Assembly: GCA_951802425.1 (NCBI GenBank)
Contig: OX637794.1
Location: forward strand, 2,232,001 to 2,296,000
Reading direction: 5' to 3'
From: Clavaria fumosa
Lineage: Eukaryota > Basidiomycota > Agaricomycetes > Agaricales > Clavariaceae
Length of the DNA stretch: 64,000 nt
A program made the translations under genes and the position numbers. Within the stretch, counting starts at the first letter, position 1. Each line of letters starts with the position of its first letter. Below are positions 53,661-64,000 of the stretch, in pieces. Below the pieces are notes generated by a model. That model searched no databases and was not told the origin of the DNA. It saw only the letters and a list, made by a program, of their open reading frames with translations.

Positions 53661-54150
53661 TTGGTAAGAGTGACTTGGAGAGGGTGAGAGTGAGTGCGCA
53701 CGCTGGGGAGTGAAGCATGAATGCTTAATGCAGAGAAAGAAAATCAGACAAAAAATAAAACGGCGAGCCGTTTGCGGTAAAATCGCCCTGCAAGCGGCGG
53801 CGATCCCCAACAATCTGCTGAGCAACACGCGGCAAAGCAACACGAGGCAGACACACACCACACTTTTTTGATGGGTGAAAGGAAAGATTATCAGCCTCAA
53901 CACAGCAAGGGTGCGTGCGTGAATACGCGTGCCGCACGGTCGGAGGGTGGAAGGCGTTCAAAAAAACGAGCGGATCTTCGCCCCCAATAGTGGTCAGACG
54001 ACGTTGGTCGACGTCAACGATGAGCGAGCGTCACTGATGACAACGGCGTGCAAAAGCTCGCCACCATCACAAGCGCGCGACTCGCTCCACGTGCCGCCAG
54101 TCCTTCCGCCGAAAAACCACTGTGCTGACCGTCAAACTCGCGTCTGCAGC
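53661..54150. promoter_or_regulatory. Divergent upstream region
   Basis: About 490 bp between divergent genes; no gene seen. Both promoters presumably lie here. Confidence 0.45.
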
Positions 54151-55034
54151 ATGTCAAGGGCTCTCGCCGTTTGTCGGCCGTCGTCGCATCGATATCGGAC
54201 ACTCACCTCTTCGTCGCTCCTACCAAGTTGTCTCCAGAACCGCTCGGTTGCAAAGCACACGGTTATACCTCCGGAGGGACGGACTCCCTCTGCCCCGTAT
54301 GTTTTATCCTATCCTTTCCCGCTCGCCCTCATTTTGATCTCATTTTTTTATTTCCCACACGTAGAAAAACTCATTGGGCGACTTTTGTCACATCCCGCAT
54401 CCGTCGGAAAGATTCGGCCAACACACCCAGCCTTCCTCCATTGCAAACAAACACGCCCAGCGCCCAGCGCGCGGATGGGGCCCCAGCGGTTTTCACAGCC
54501 GTCCGATTACCCGATCTCTCTCAACCCGCGCGCGAGCTCAACGTCGAAGTTGTGAGTCATCAGACATAAATGCCCCCAGAATATTGTTTTTGTTCGCCAT
54601 CGCGCGTTTGTCCTCGCTCACGCTTCGCCGTCGGGTCATAGCCATCGTATCCAGATCTATGGGACTCTTCCGAGCTGAAACCGGAACCGCCGCGTTCTGA
54701 GCCATCTAGACTTCTCGTTGTCGCTGGCGAGGCAACCGTCCTCCGTCATGGGCCCTCACATGACGTGCTTGACGCCGGTTCGCCAGTTGACCACCCAACC
54801 TTCATCAATCCCCGCCCGACGTCTGGAGACAGTATGCGTGCCTCTGGGCTCTGGAAAGACGTGGCCGAGGAACTCGGGGTGCCCACATCGTTCAAGCTCC
54901 CCGACCAACAGTCCTCGACAGAGGAAGAACCCAAGTTCCAGCACAGGGATCTTAACGAGGAGGAGCGAAAGGGGTTGTGGGCACTTTTGGCATTTTTTGG
55001 GACCGTCTGGGTCGTTGGGAGCTATATTCACTGA
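54151..55034 (+). CDS. Predicted mitochondrial single-pass membrane protein
   Basis: Three exons (54151-54296, 54365-54551, 54642-55034) give 241 residues. The N-terminal 35 residues are rich in Arg, Ser and Leu without acidic residues, as in mitochondrial presequences. A conserved-looking middle part follows (ELNVEVPSYPDLWDSSELKP, SRLLVVAGEATVL), then GLWKDVAEELGVPTSFKLP and one C-terminal hydrophobic span (GLWALLAFFGTVWVVGSYIH). The shape resembles accessory subunits of respiratory complexes, but I cannot assign it to one. Introns of 68 and 90 bases are longer than the local norm. Confidence 0.7.
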
Positions 55035-55563
55035 CCGCCATTCAAGTCATGGAAAAGCGTCATTGAAAATTTTTGGCACGCGACTATAGAGTGCGTCCGA
55101 CAGTAACTCCCAGCGACATCTCAATCTGGCAATGGTGTAATTGAGGCAGAGTTTCGCAAGATGAGATTTGAGAGGTTCGTATTCGCAGTTATCGTATACA
55201 CAAACACAGCAAGAGTCCGACATTTTCATCGTGTTTAAAAATCTACGTTTACTCGAATCGTTGGCGGAGAGTGACCCAGCACACCGTGCAATAGTTTCCC
55301 TTCCAAAACCATTTCGCCGCGATCCAGGCTAGCGTTGAAGAGTAGGCCTATCGAGGCACAACCAGCCCTGGTGCCTGGCGGGATGCGAACAAGTTGTCGT
55401 CACCGGCTCTACCTCTTACCACGACGACACACTGCCAAGTGAGTGCTGACCAAGCTATCGAGCTCAATACTCCTTATCCACTCGTGGCTATAGCTGTTAC
55501 GTTGCGTCTAGCTAAGGACTCTGTCTGATCGTAAAGTCTGTACACACGTTGTACTCATAATAA
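55035..55563. other. Intergenic, no gene seen
   Basis: About 530 bp upstream of the gag-like ORF. No long terminal repeat or target-site duplication is evident by eye. Confidence 0.4.
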
Positions 55564-56832
55564 ATGCGGGTCGATGGAGCAACACCAGGACCGGTCCCTC
55601 CTGTTGAGATTGACGAACAAGCTGCCCTTGGGGTCCAGGATAGATGCAACACAATCGTCCGGGGTTACCAACGCTCAAGGATTTCAAAGAGTAATGCCCT
55701 TGCGGCAATCCGAAAGCATATCCCGTGTCCGAACGGACCGCTTGACCCATTGTACACATCAGCTGTCGAGGCATATTCAGCCAAACTCGAAGCATATGAC
55801 GAAGCTTATTCAGCCAAACTCGAAGCATATGATGGACCTCAGTTTTGGACTCAGACATCAGAAAACGGATCTAGGGGACGCAGGAGACGTGTACCAGACA
55901 CTAGAGTCCCAACCGGAGAACATAATGAAGCGGCAGGAGGCCGATTGGACTGCGTTGCTCGTCGAATGGATAGCGGACACCGTGATGCAGCAATCGAGCG
56001 CGGACTTGGGAGAGGAAGCTCTAGCCCGCCCATCTCGCCTTCCAGAGTGTCAGATGCAGCCCGATCTCGCCGATCTCCTTCTGAGCATGAACCGAGCAGT
56101 AAAAGGCAGAAGTTCGATGAGAGCAAGTTCCCTTGGGTGATTAAAGACGTCGCTTGTGTCGCAAGTCTGCACCCAGACCTCCAGGAGACGCTCAGGCTTC
56201 TCAAAATGTACCTCATTGACCCAAGGCGAACTAAGCAGGCACTCACCTCATCGGCAAGATGCCCTGAGCTCCCCGACTCAGAGTGGACTTCCATCCTCGC
56301 TGGGAGACCAGTTGACCTCGATATCGTCTTCAGCGGACACCAATCATCCGAGCTCGTTGTTCGGAAAGCGTCGAAGCAAATTGTCACTCACCAACATTGG
56401 TTCATCGCTTGGACCAGAGCGTGCACAGGCATCCAGTTCGCGTTCCCCCATCGAGCAAAAGAACTTACCGATTATGGGAAATACATCTCTAGCCTTTTCA
56501 CTGCTGTTGACTCTGCCTACCACAGTCAAATCATCGGATTCGATAAAGCCCTCCGACACCGCGCTGGTGCCCGGAGAGATGTCCTACTCACCGATTATCA
56601 TGAGTTTGAAGATCTTAAATGGTCTTGGCTCACTTCAATTGGAACTAATGTCGTCTCGGACTCATCGAACTCACGACGTTCACAGCCGCACTCAGCTAAA
56701 AGACTGCGAAGCACCAAAATTTGTCGGAACTGGAATTCAGGTACCTGAAAAGTTGCCAGGCGCAACCACCAGCACATCTGCTCGGACTGTGGTGACGGGC
56801 ACATCAAGTCTTCATGCACAGGGAAGAAATGA
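55564..56832 (+). pseudogene. Gag-like retroelement protein with a stop in the zinc knuckle
   Basis: An intronless frame of 394 codons ends at a TGA (56746-56748), but the same frame stays open for 27 more codons to 56832. The central part (FPWVIKDVACVASLHPDL, then SEWTSILAGRPVDLDIVF, DYGKYISSLFTAVDSAYHSQIIGFDKALRHRAGARRDVLL) resembles gag-like proteins of retroelements common in Agaricomycetes. The C-terminus is a Cys/His knuckle: CRNWNSGT before the stop and HICSDCGDGH plus a later Cys after it. The TGA sits where that family has a cysteine. No polymerase or integrase follows, so it is probably a decayed fragment. Confidence 0.65.
55768..55833 (+). repeat. Two tandem 33-base units inside the gag-like ORF
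   Basis: The block EAYSAKLEAYD is encoded twice in a row by almost identical 33-base units, in frame. Confidence 0.85.
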
Positions 56833-58069
56833 GCTAAATACACAAGGCCCCACATTTTTTCCGCAGTTTTATATGGAACGACTTCGACGTTCGTGAATCA
56901 CGAACAGTTTTATAGGTCATTCCTCAATATTTGTCAACACTTCGTCGTTCGACTATCCATCCCATACCAAAAAACTCGCAAGCACCCTCGAGCGTATTTC
57001 CTCAAACAAACAAAAAAAAGAAAGTACAACAATTGCACTATTACCGTTTTATTCGTCAAATGCACGCGGGGCTCCTGCACGCAAGCAGCAGGGTCGCTTT
57101 CGACGTGTTGCGCCCACACGAGTTCGCCGAGCTCGGAGACCAAGGACGATTTGATGTCTTGAACTCTCCTTCCTTCTTCCACCATCTATAGTATGTACCT
57201 CTTCGTCGCTACACAACACCCTCAACGCCTTCCATTTCGTATTAATTATTTCGAGGTTGAGGAGCGACTTTCGTTTGCACAACTTACAGTAATAAGAGTG
57301 AGTTGTTTACTGTAAACGTCGTCGACATTGAAATTGATCTTGTATTTTATTATTAATAATAACCTCCTGGCGGCCGACATAAAGCACTACACCTCAAAAC
57401 CGGCGCAGGCGCCGTCGCCACTCACTCACTGTATCGTATCTGAAGCCCCACTCATTTACTGTTGCAATGCGCGTTCGCCACATCCATGACGTCTCTCATG
57501 TTACACGTACCACTAGCGCGATGGTCGCTTTCCATGGCTTTAAGTACACGTTTCTCGAAGAATCGGTCGCTCTCCTTGGTCTCGCCAGAGCCCTCTAGCT
57601 CCCGTATGCCGAAGTCAAGAGGTTTCAGACATGCTCGACGTCGGGCCATCGATCGTGTCGTCAGGGTGCAATGTCATCGACACGAACAAGGGGAGGGAGA
57701 CGCACAGAGAGATAAAAAAGAAGAGCATTAGCGCGGCTTCGCTACCGAGGTCCTCCCCGAACAGTCGATCGTCGTCGTGGTCGCTTTTGCCCTCGCATGG
57801 TTGAATGCCACATTGTGGTTGCGGGTCGTGATTATGGTAACTTGACCGGCAGCGCGCAGGAATACGGATTCGCATGGCATGTTACAGAGACACACGAGTG
57901 CGAACGTGGACACGATGGCGATGTGAATGTGGCCATGAAAGCGGTGCCAAATGCAGGTAAGGTAGCAAGCCTGTACCCTCCGTTGCTCGCAGACAATTCA
58001 CACCTCCTCTGTGGGCCGGTCATGCTACGAATGACCAAGAGCCATACCCGTATATTGTCTCGTAAGATA
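56833..58069. other. Region without a supported gene
   Basis: About 1.2 kb between the gag-like ORF and NUP133. It includes an AT-rich stretch near 57330-57370. On the minus strand 57460-57875 several frames look weakly coding (one with a hydrophobic span, one with GIRELEGSGETKESDRFFEKR), but I could not join them into a gene. Confidence 0.35.
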
Positions 58070-61000
58070 TCACTGAAAAACATCATGGTCCCGTGACTCC
58101 ACTATCTCTCTCGACTCCACCAGCTCCTTTACTCGATCATAAACGTCGTCCAGACCCAATGATTCTAAATTTTCACTTGTGAGTTGGTGGTCCCTCAGGA
58201 GAGACTCGACTTCTTCAGGCGGCAACCCGGGCCAACGCGAGCTGATTTCGGCCGCAGTGGGTATCGGCAACGCTGCCGAGATGTAGAGATGCAATCCTTC
58301 CGGGCCATTGGTCTTAAGAAGAACCTCTCGTAACGCTGTAAACAGCGCAGTCTTTTTGAACCGTTCGTTCAGCTCAGCGTCTGTGATATTGCGAGTTTGC
58401 CGTATTTTGTCCCAACTGCAATTCCCCCCTGTTCAGCGAAACCGTTGTGGCACGAAAAAGTTAGATGCCTACTCGTCGTGAAGGTATATCCGGCGCCAAA
58501 CAGATCGGAAGGCTGACAATCGCCTAGCCGCGGGTATTTTCTACGGAAGAGATTATGTTATCAATGGTGAAAAGAAATCATTAAGAACACGCACTTTGTC
58601 TCTAGAAAGCAATTGAAGTGCAGCTGCATATTCATTCACAGACATAGCGTTGTCTTTTAACGTCAGGACATCCACCGCATCTTCAAGAGACAGCGATTTC
58701 CCTTGCAACAACGATCGGATGAGATTCTTGAACGTCTGTCAAATCCAGATGAATCACTGTTCTGGGACACCTCGATTGCCCACATACATCTAAGAGCGCC
58801 GGTGTATCTTTCAATTTAGAGGCCTTCTTGCCCACGATGGTATCAATCTGAGCATCCAATGACTGCTTCGTATGGACATTCTCTAAGGCAGACTTCATTT
58901 CAGACACCATCGTTTCGTGGATGGCGACGAAGTCAAGCTCGTCGTGGAAGGCTAGTAGGTCCACTTGCGTCAGTGAAAGGGGACACAAACGCAGGCTGAG
59001 GATATAATTAATTACCATCTAGAACCTTCTGGTCCACAGCCCCTTCTTTTTCATGCATTTGGGCGAGATGAGACAGCTTTCCCATACTCAACATGAGCTA
59101 TGGTTTTAATTCATCGTACATCACTTCCGTGGATATAGACAAGGCGCAAGGCGTACGCACGTGTTTCGTAGCCAGATCCGAGGCCTTGCTGGCCTCCCCA
59201 AGCAGACAAATGGCGGCTGCACCGTGTCTCCGTTTGCCCAAGTCGTGAAGCCAAGAGACATTGGGATGGGGATTTTGCTTGAAGAATTTATCCATGTAAG
59301 GACCGTACACGTCCTCTTGCGCAAACATCACTCGAAGCTCTCCTAAAGTAGCAGAATCGTGTTTTTGAGAAAGAGCATCGAGGAGTTACTGGAGTGCCAA
59401 CCGTGCTCAATATACCACTTGAATAACTCAGTGGTGAACGTATCTCTGTATTTCTCGATGTAGCCGTGAATCCGTGATAAATATGGATTATCATGCGGCG
59501 GGAAAACGGGTCCCGTATGGCATAGCGCGGCGAGAGACCGGAAGTCGCGGTAGCGCCCAGCCAGCGAGAACGCAAATTCAATGCGCCCGTGCCTGCGTAA
59601 AGTTTCGAAGACCTCAGGCCTGAGCGCATTGAACCGTTCCTGCACCTCCCGCCTTTCTTGCTCCACGCCATCCTGAGCAGCCGCGGCGGGGCTAAGTACC
59701 ACTCAGCTCCAAAATCAACGGACGAATGCATGTGAGACCCGTACCTCCCAAGCCACGCTAGCCTCTCGCTGAAGCACTGGAACAAGATCACCGCTAGCTC
59801 AGGCAACTGCGAAACAGGCACTTTCGTCCTTTCGTCCTGCACAGATTCCGTGACGGCATCCACGAATTCGGTAGTGATGTAGAACAGATCCAGAACGGAA
59901 TTGATGATTTCAGGCTTGCTAGTCCATGGGTCTCTCATGGGGAATTCTAAACCATACACATCTTTATTGTACTCTCGATAGTCCACGGCTGACTTGAGCA
60001 CGGTCTAGAGGGAATAAAATGAGTAGTAGTTTTACCTGGAAAGAGATGTCAACCAACATAGATCACCCCATTAGCTTCGGGTAGAATAGTTGCTAAACTT
60101 CGTCCTGCTTCATGTGAGGCTCTCTGAGTGACGGCTACTACTTCTACAAGGAGTTTGTCGATGGAAGCAACTTTCAGCCTGAAGAAGGCTCTCAGGATAT
60201 CTTCGTGGTGGCCTTCGTTCGCCGTAGTCATAAAGTTTAGCACGGCCTCGTCCAACACACTATGAACATTTCCCGCACTTCCTTCCTCATCAGAACATTC
60301 AAAGCGACAGAAAAGTTGGACATACGTGAGAAGCTCGCCATGTTTCTGCCAGAGTTGGAAACATGCAAAGAGCTTCTCTGCATCAGAAGCCAAATGCTGC
60401 CGAGTGCGCTGCGCCATCTGCACGATCATCAGCGGGATTGGGAGATAAGCTCTAGAGTTGCTCTACCTTGCTCAATACTGCATTGTCATTGACGAATCCA
60501 ATCAACCAGCTCAATCTCTCTTTTCGCCCTACCATTTGTCGAGTTAAGTCGTGATTCCGTCTCACTACTTCATGATCTGCAAGCCGTAGCACAATGAGCG
60601 GCAGCGAGGGTTCGGGCAACAAAATTATCACGGACCAGATTCAAGTACGGCGGCGCTAAGATGTTCAGCTGCGAGCATTAGACTGTCCTCATCCACGTCG
60701 GGAGGAAAACTGAAATGTAACGGATTCTAGGAATACAGAAGATGACATGGCGTGACGTTGATCGACCCAGCCCAGACTTACATCTGGATTTGAGGCATAC
60801 AAGATAGCTTGCATCATGATGGATCTGATAAGATTCGGTTGGTCCGTCCTACGACGAAAAGTAAGCATCTATTGTGGAACAAAGGTGGCGGAAGGAAGCA
60901 CTCGTGGTTGAAGTTGTGGATTTCATCCATATCGAGGCTTACTCTCATCATGGTAGTCGCCGTCAACACCAGTACAGCACTCTCAGACCCGACGATGCCT

Positions 61001-62667
61001 ACACCTAGGATCCTATCAGTCGCTGATTTTAATTCCAATCGATGACGATACAGAGAATCTAGTGAAGACATGTCAATAGGTATTCTCAAAATTAACGGGG
61101 GACCGTATGTCTGACCTCGAGCGCAGAAGGCGACGGCATCTCCAAATTGGATCACGGTCAATGCGCCTAAGTGAATCAGCTGAATGCGAGGATGCACGGG
61201 GCAGACCGACAGTGTCTAAGACGAGAAAATGACAAGAGTGTAACGGACAGTGGATCAAGCACATACACTCTGGTAAGGTACGCTGCTCACGCTCTCCACC
61301 ATGAATGCATCCGACTCGTAATAGATCCGCACCAGAGCGTATACACGGCGTGGCCCGATCGTATCCGTAGCCGTCCGTTCTTCTTTCCCAGCAAACGAGA
61401 CAAGAATGACAATCCTCCCTGTATTGCTAGCGATGAGGGTGTGCCTTTCAAACGCGAAATCGAGTAACTCTAGATCCAAGGGGCCATCTTCGACAGGAGC
61501 AGAAGGGAATTCCATACGAATGGCAGGGCGAATGAGGCCACCGAGGTCATGGTCCAGCACAATTTCCTCCCATCCCTCTACAGACATGTTCCACTTTTGC
61601 ACTCGCGTTTCAATAAGCGCCCAGACATCCGTTCCGGTCGGTGTACTCGCACCCAGAGTTACCGCATTTGCGCGCCCCTCCTTCGGGGCCACGGTACTTG
61701 GGTTGGACCACAAACCAGGCAGGAGATTGGCGAGGGAAAGACTTGCTTGCGGTCGAGAAAATGGATGGCACAGAATGTGCTGTTTGCCTCCGGATGAAAC
61801 AAGGGTCAGTCGGAATAGGCGACCGAAGGACGTGGACGCAAGGTAGGTCTGAGGCTGCAATCCAGGGATCCTCTCGTAAGAATCTTGGCTTTCATAGACA
61901 TTTCAGACGTACGTCCGCGCGAATAAAACATGTGACTTCCTCGTGTCTGTTGAGCCCCAAACGCGCAGCGAAAAAATTCTCTCCACCGGCTAGACCCATT
62001 CCGATGCTATACCAGTATCGAATTTCGCCAGAAACAGACATAAGGATGAGCCCAGGCTCCCGCGACGTGATGTATGGGACCAATTGGTGAAACGGAGCAC
62101 TGGTTTTATCGATATTGTATGGACATGAAAAGATGTAGCAAGTCGGGGTTGTTTTTGCTGCCTATCCAGGTACGAAAATGCGTGGATAGTAGTTGTGAGA
62201 ACAAGTGAACCTACTTGACTATGTTGCCACACGTAACATGATTCTTGGGAGGCAATGAGGGAGAACCCCGTCGTATTGTCGATTTCGCCAGAGTAAAGTC
62301 GAATAAAGAAATCTGAACGTCGAACTGGGGATGACACAAATGGTAGAATGGAGAACAAATGAATCGGACCTGCTGGTTGCAACATTTGCTTCGCCTCTAA
62401 GGGCAAACTTGCGTAGAAAGCAACAGATATTTGTTCTGACTTGGCGAATAAGACCTCGCCCTTGCCTGCTCGCTCGTAGTTCAATTCCTCATCCACGTCC
62501 ATCCGAGAACCCACAGATGCATTGTCGTTACTCGCGCCACCCGGGGTGAAAAGACGAGAAGGACCTCGGCCGCTCCCAGCTCTGTAGCGACCATGTATAC
62601 CTGGAGATGTTCCGTGCCCGAGACGACTAGGTCGACGCGGAATGGGTGAAGCAGAGAGCGTGGCCAT
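58070..62667 (-). CDS. NUP133: Nucleoporin NUP133
   Basis: The gene starts at the ATG at 62667 (MATLSASPIPRRPSRLGHG) and ends at the TGA at 58070-58072, with at least ten short introns; I fixed only the first few (exons end around GEIDNTTGFSL...HSQ, FIRAD). The N-terminal half is a beta-propeller with SLPLEAKQMLQPA, LASTSFGRLFRLTLV and HDLGGLIRPAIRMEFPSAP. The C-terminal half is the helical Nup133/Nup155-type domain, with RFNALRPEVFETLRRHGRI, FSLAGRYRDFRSLAALC, LRVMFAQEDVYGPYMDKFF and SWLHDLGKRRHGAAAICLL. NUP133 anchors the Y (Nup84/Nup107) complex of the nuclear pore. The gene is head to head with the PRCC homologue, 82 bp apart. Confidence 0.88.
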
Positions 62668-62749
62668 GTAGAGCAAGTAGTTCGAGGTAGGAAACGCGGT
62701 GATCGCGTTCGCCGCGTCTGGACAAACCAAGCATTACATCTAAGCCACC
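62668..62749. promoter_or_regulatory. Bidirectional promoter, NUP133 / PRCC homologue
   Basis: 82 bp between divergent start codons. Confidence 0.5.
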
Positions 62750-64000
62750 ATGCTCGGCATCGAAGGTTACGCTAGCGACAACGACGATGATAGCAGCAGC
62801 AATAATGGCAGCGATAACGAGCAACGTAATTTGTCTACCTCTTCCTTCATCTCGGAGCTCCCACCACTGTCTAAAAGCTCGACACCTCTTCCTCCGTCGA
62901 CATCCTCCGTCACAAACCCTCAAAAGAAAAAGGTGATTCTGGGTCTGCATGACATCGACAACACGATCGAAGAAAGCGGAGAACGTCCTGTAACAAAGAA
63001 ACCCCGTCTGGGGTCTGGTGCAGGCGTGTCATCCTTGCTATCGATGCTGCCTGCACCAAAGCAGAAATCATCCGTTCTCCTTGCCCCAGAGAGAGTGCTT
63101 GGCGGGGGCGGTGGACAGCCATTTGCGTTCAGTATCAGCCGCTCGTCCGCACCAATAGCTACTGCGGGCCTTGAGGACAACCAATCCGGACAACCTCCAA
63201 ACGACAATTCTGCGCTTACCGCTCCGTCAACGCTATTTCGCCCTGCGTCAATTGGACAACGCCGAGCAAATATTTCGGTGGAGGAAAATAGTTCTATGTC
63301 AACACCAACCGCTCCAAAGACTCCTGCTAATCCTCCAGCCGATTTCTTTTCCCTTGGTTCATCATCATCTCACTCCGCCTCTTCAAGCACTGGTTTGAAG
63401 TCCTCCCTCACCACTGTCTCATCTGCTCCGAAGATCGAAGACTTTGTGCTTCCAGAACCAACGCCTACCGATGAATACCCAGGTTACTATCGTCTTCCCT
63501 CTGGCGCATGGGCAGCCCACGACCCCGCGTACTATCGCAAATTCTACAATAAGTGGCAAACCGATTACAACAATCATGTGCGTGCGTTGGAGAAGGGCCT
63601 GGTGAAAGGCTTTGAGGATCTAGATAGCACTGGTGCACAAGATGTCAATGCCGCAGAGGTGATGGCGAAAGCGAAAGTGGAGATCAAAGAGAGGGAGGAA
63701 CGGAAAGCCGTCACTCAGGACGCGGAAGGTGGCCTGAAAGCCCCTCGGATGAATATCCAGGTTGGGAGACATTCGTCACCTTTCCCAACTCAACAATACG
63801 GTCTGACATTGGTGATCTCAGGGAGCGAAACTGGGAAACAGAGCGCGCTCACGTCATCAGTTGACGACTCTATTGACCGAAGCCTATCAAAATCGAGAGG
63901 CTCTGGAAGAGAAAATCGCAGAAGGACGACGGAACAGGAAAGAAGCTGGCAACAAATATGGTGCGACAGTTATATTGCCGTCCTTGGCGTTCGCTTTCTC
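62750..64000 (+). CDS. PRCC-like protein, 3' truncated by the window
   Basis: Exons 62750-63760 and 63822-63960 join in phase, and a third intron opens at 63961, so the 3' end is outside. The N-terminus MLGIEGYASDNDDDS is acidic; a long Ser/Pro-rich disordered region follows. Toward the end come YYRLPSGAWAAHDPAYYRKF and then RHQLTTLLTEAYQNREALEEK with RRNRKEAGNKYG, the C-terminal signature of the PRCC (mitotic checkpoint/splicing-associated) family. The animal protein binds MAD2B and splicing factors; the fungal role is inferred only from similarity. Confidence 0.85.
   Translation, partial: MLGIEGYASDNDDDSSSNNGSDNEQRNLSTSSFISELPPLSKSSTPLPPSTSSVTNPQKKKVILGLHDIDNTIEESGERPVTKKPRLGSGAGVSSLLSMLPAPKQKSSVLLAPERVLGGGGGQPFAFSISRSSAPIATAGLEDNQSGQPPNDNSALTAPSTLFRPASIGQRRANISVEENSSMSTPTAPKTPANPPADFFSLGSSSSHSASSSTGLKSSLTTVSSAPKIEDFVLPEPTPTDEYPGYYRLPSGAWAAHDPAYYRKFYNKWQTDYNNHVRALEKGLVKGFEDLDSTGAQDVNAAEVMAKAKVEIKEREERKAVTQDAEGGLKAPRMNIQVGRHSSPFPTQQYGLTLVISGSETGKQSALTSSVDDSIDRSLSKSRGSGRENRRRTTEQERSWQQIWCDSYIAVLGVRFL

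Overview
The window is nuclear DNA from a filamentous basidiomycete, most likely an Agaricomycete. Genes are packed on both strands. Almost every coding region is cut by many short introns (mostly 45-60 bases, GT-AG with short 3' pyrimidine tracts), exons can be tiny, and the recognisable proteins are single-copy fungal housekeeping families. I rebuilt exon chains by hand and kept a boundary only when reading frame and family similarity agreed. I found no rRNA, tRNA, CRISPR array, intact transposase or reverse transcriptase.

Layout. 1-1.5 kb: 3' part of an RPA32-like ssDNA-binding protein. 1.7-8.8 kb: ATG2. 8.9-9.7 kb: RLP24 (minus). 10.5-12.2 kb: an intronless membrane protein. 12.5-13.9 kb: a short-chain dehydrogenase (minus). 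13.9-15.3 kb: AT-rich gap. 15.3-17.6 kb: ROK1 helicase. 17.9-18.9 kb: one or two small unknown minus-strand genes. 19.1-19.6 kb: RibD-type deaminase (minus). 19.7-25.1 kb: SPT6. 25.2-27.4 kb: a mitochondrial J-protein and a small membrane protein. 27.5-29.7 kb: SRP54 (minus). 29.8-32.1 kb: SPT8. 32.1-34.1 kb: SAM methyltransferase. 34.4-36.8 kb: PAB1 (minus). 37.4-38.8 kb: SCAMP (minus). 39.4-40.0 kb: secreted RlpA-like protein. 41.6-42.6 kb: N-terminal protein methyltransferase. 42.8-44.0 kb: COQ11-like protein (minus). 44.1-45.4 kb: CSM3/TIPIN. 45.6-47.9 kb: CMR1 (minus). 48.0-49.4 kb: broken coding-like sequence. 50.1-51.2 kb: mitochondrial adenylate kinase. 51.8-53.7 kb: conserved-looking unknown (minus). 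54.2-55.0 kb: predicted mitochondrial membrane protein. 55.6-56.8 kb: retroelement gag-like ORF with a stop in its zinc knuckle. 58.1-62.7 kb: NUP133 (minus). 62.7 kb to the end: PRCC homologue.

The genes do not form a pathway cluster. Recurring themes are transcription and chromatin (SPT6, SPT8), RNA handling and ribosome assembly (ROK1, RLP24, PAB1), genome maintenance (RPA32-like, CSM3, CMR1) and membranes or trafficking (ATG2, SRP54, SCAMP, NUP133). Four divergent pairs share under 100 bp between start codons, which implies shared promoters. I did not find a convincing new multi-gene system. The most unusual things are three GC-AG introns (two adjacent in one gene), very small exons, the RPA32-like protein with a long repeat-bearing linker, the unknown 476-residue protein, and the decayed gag-like element.
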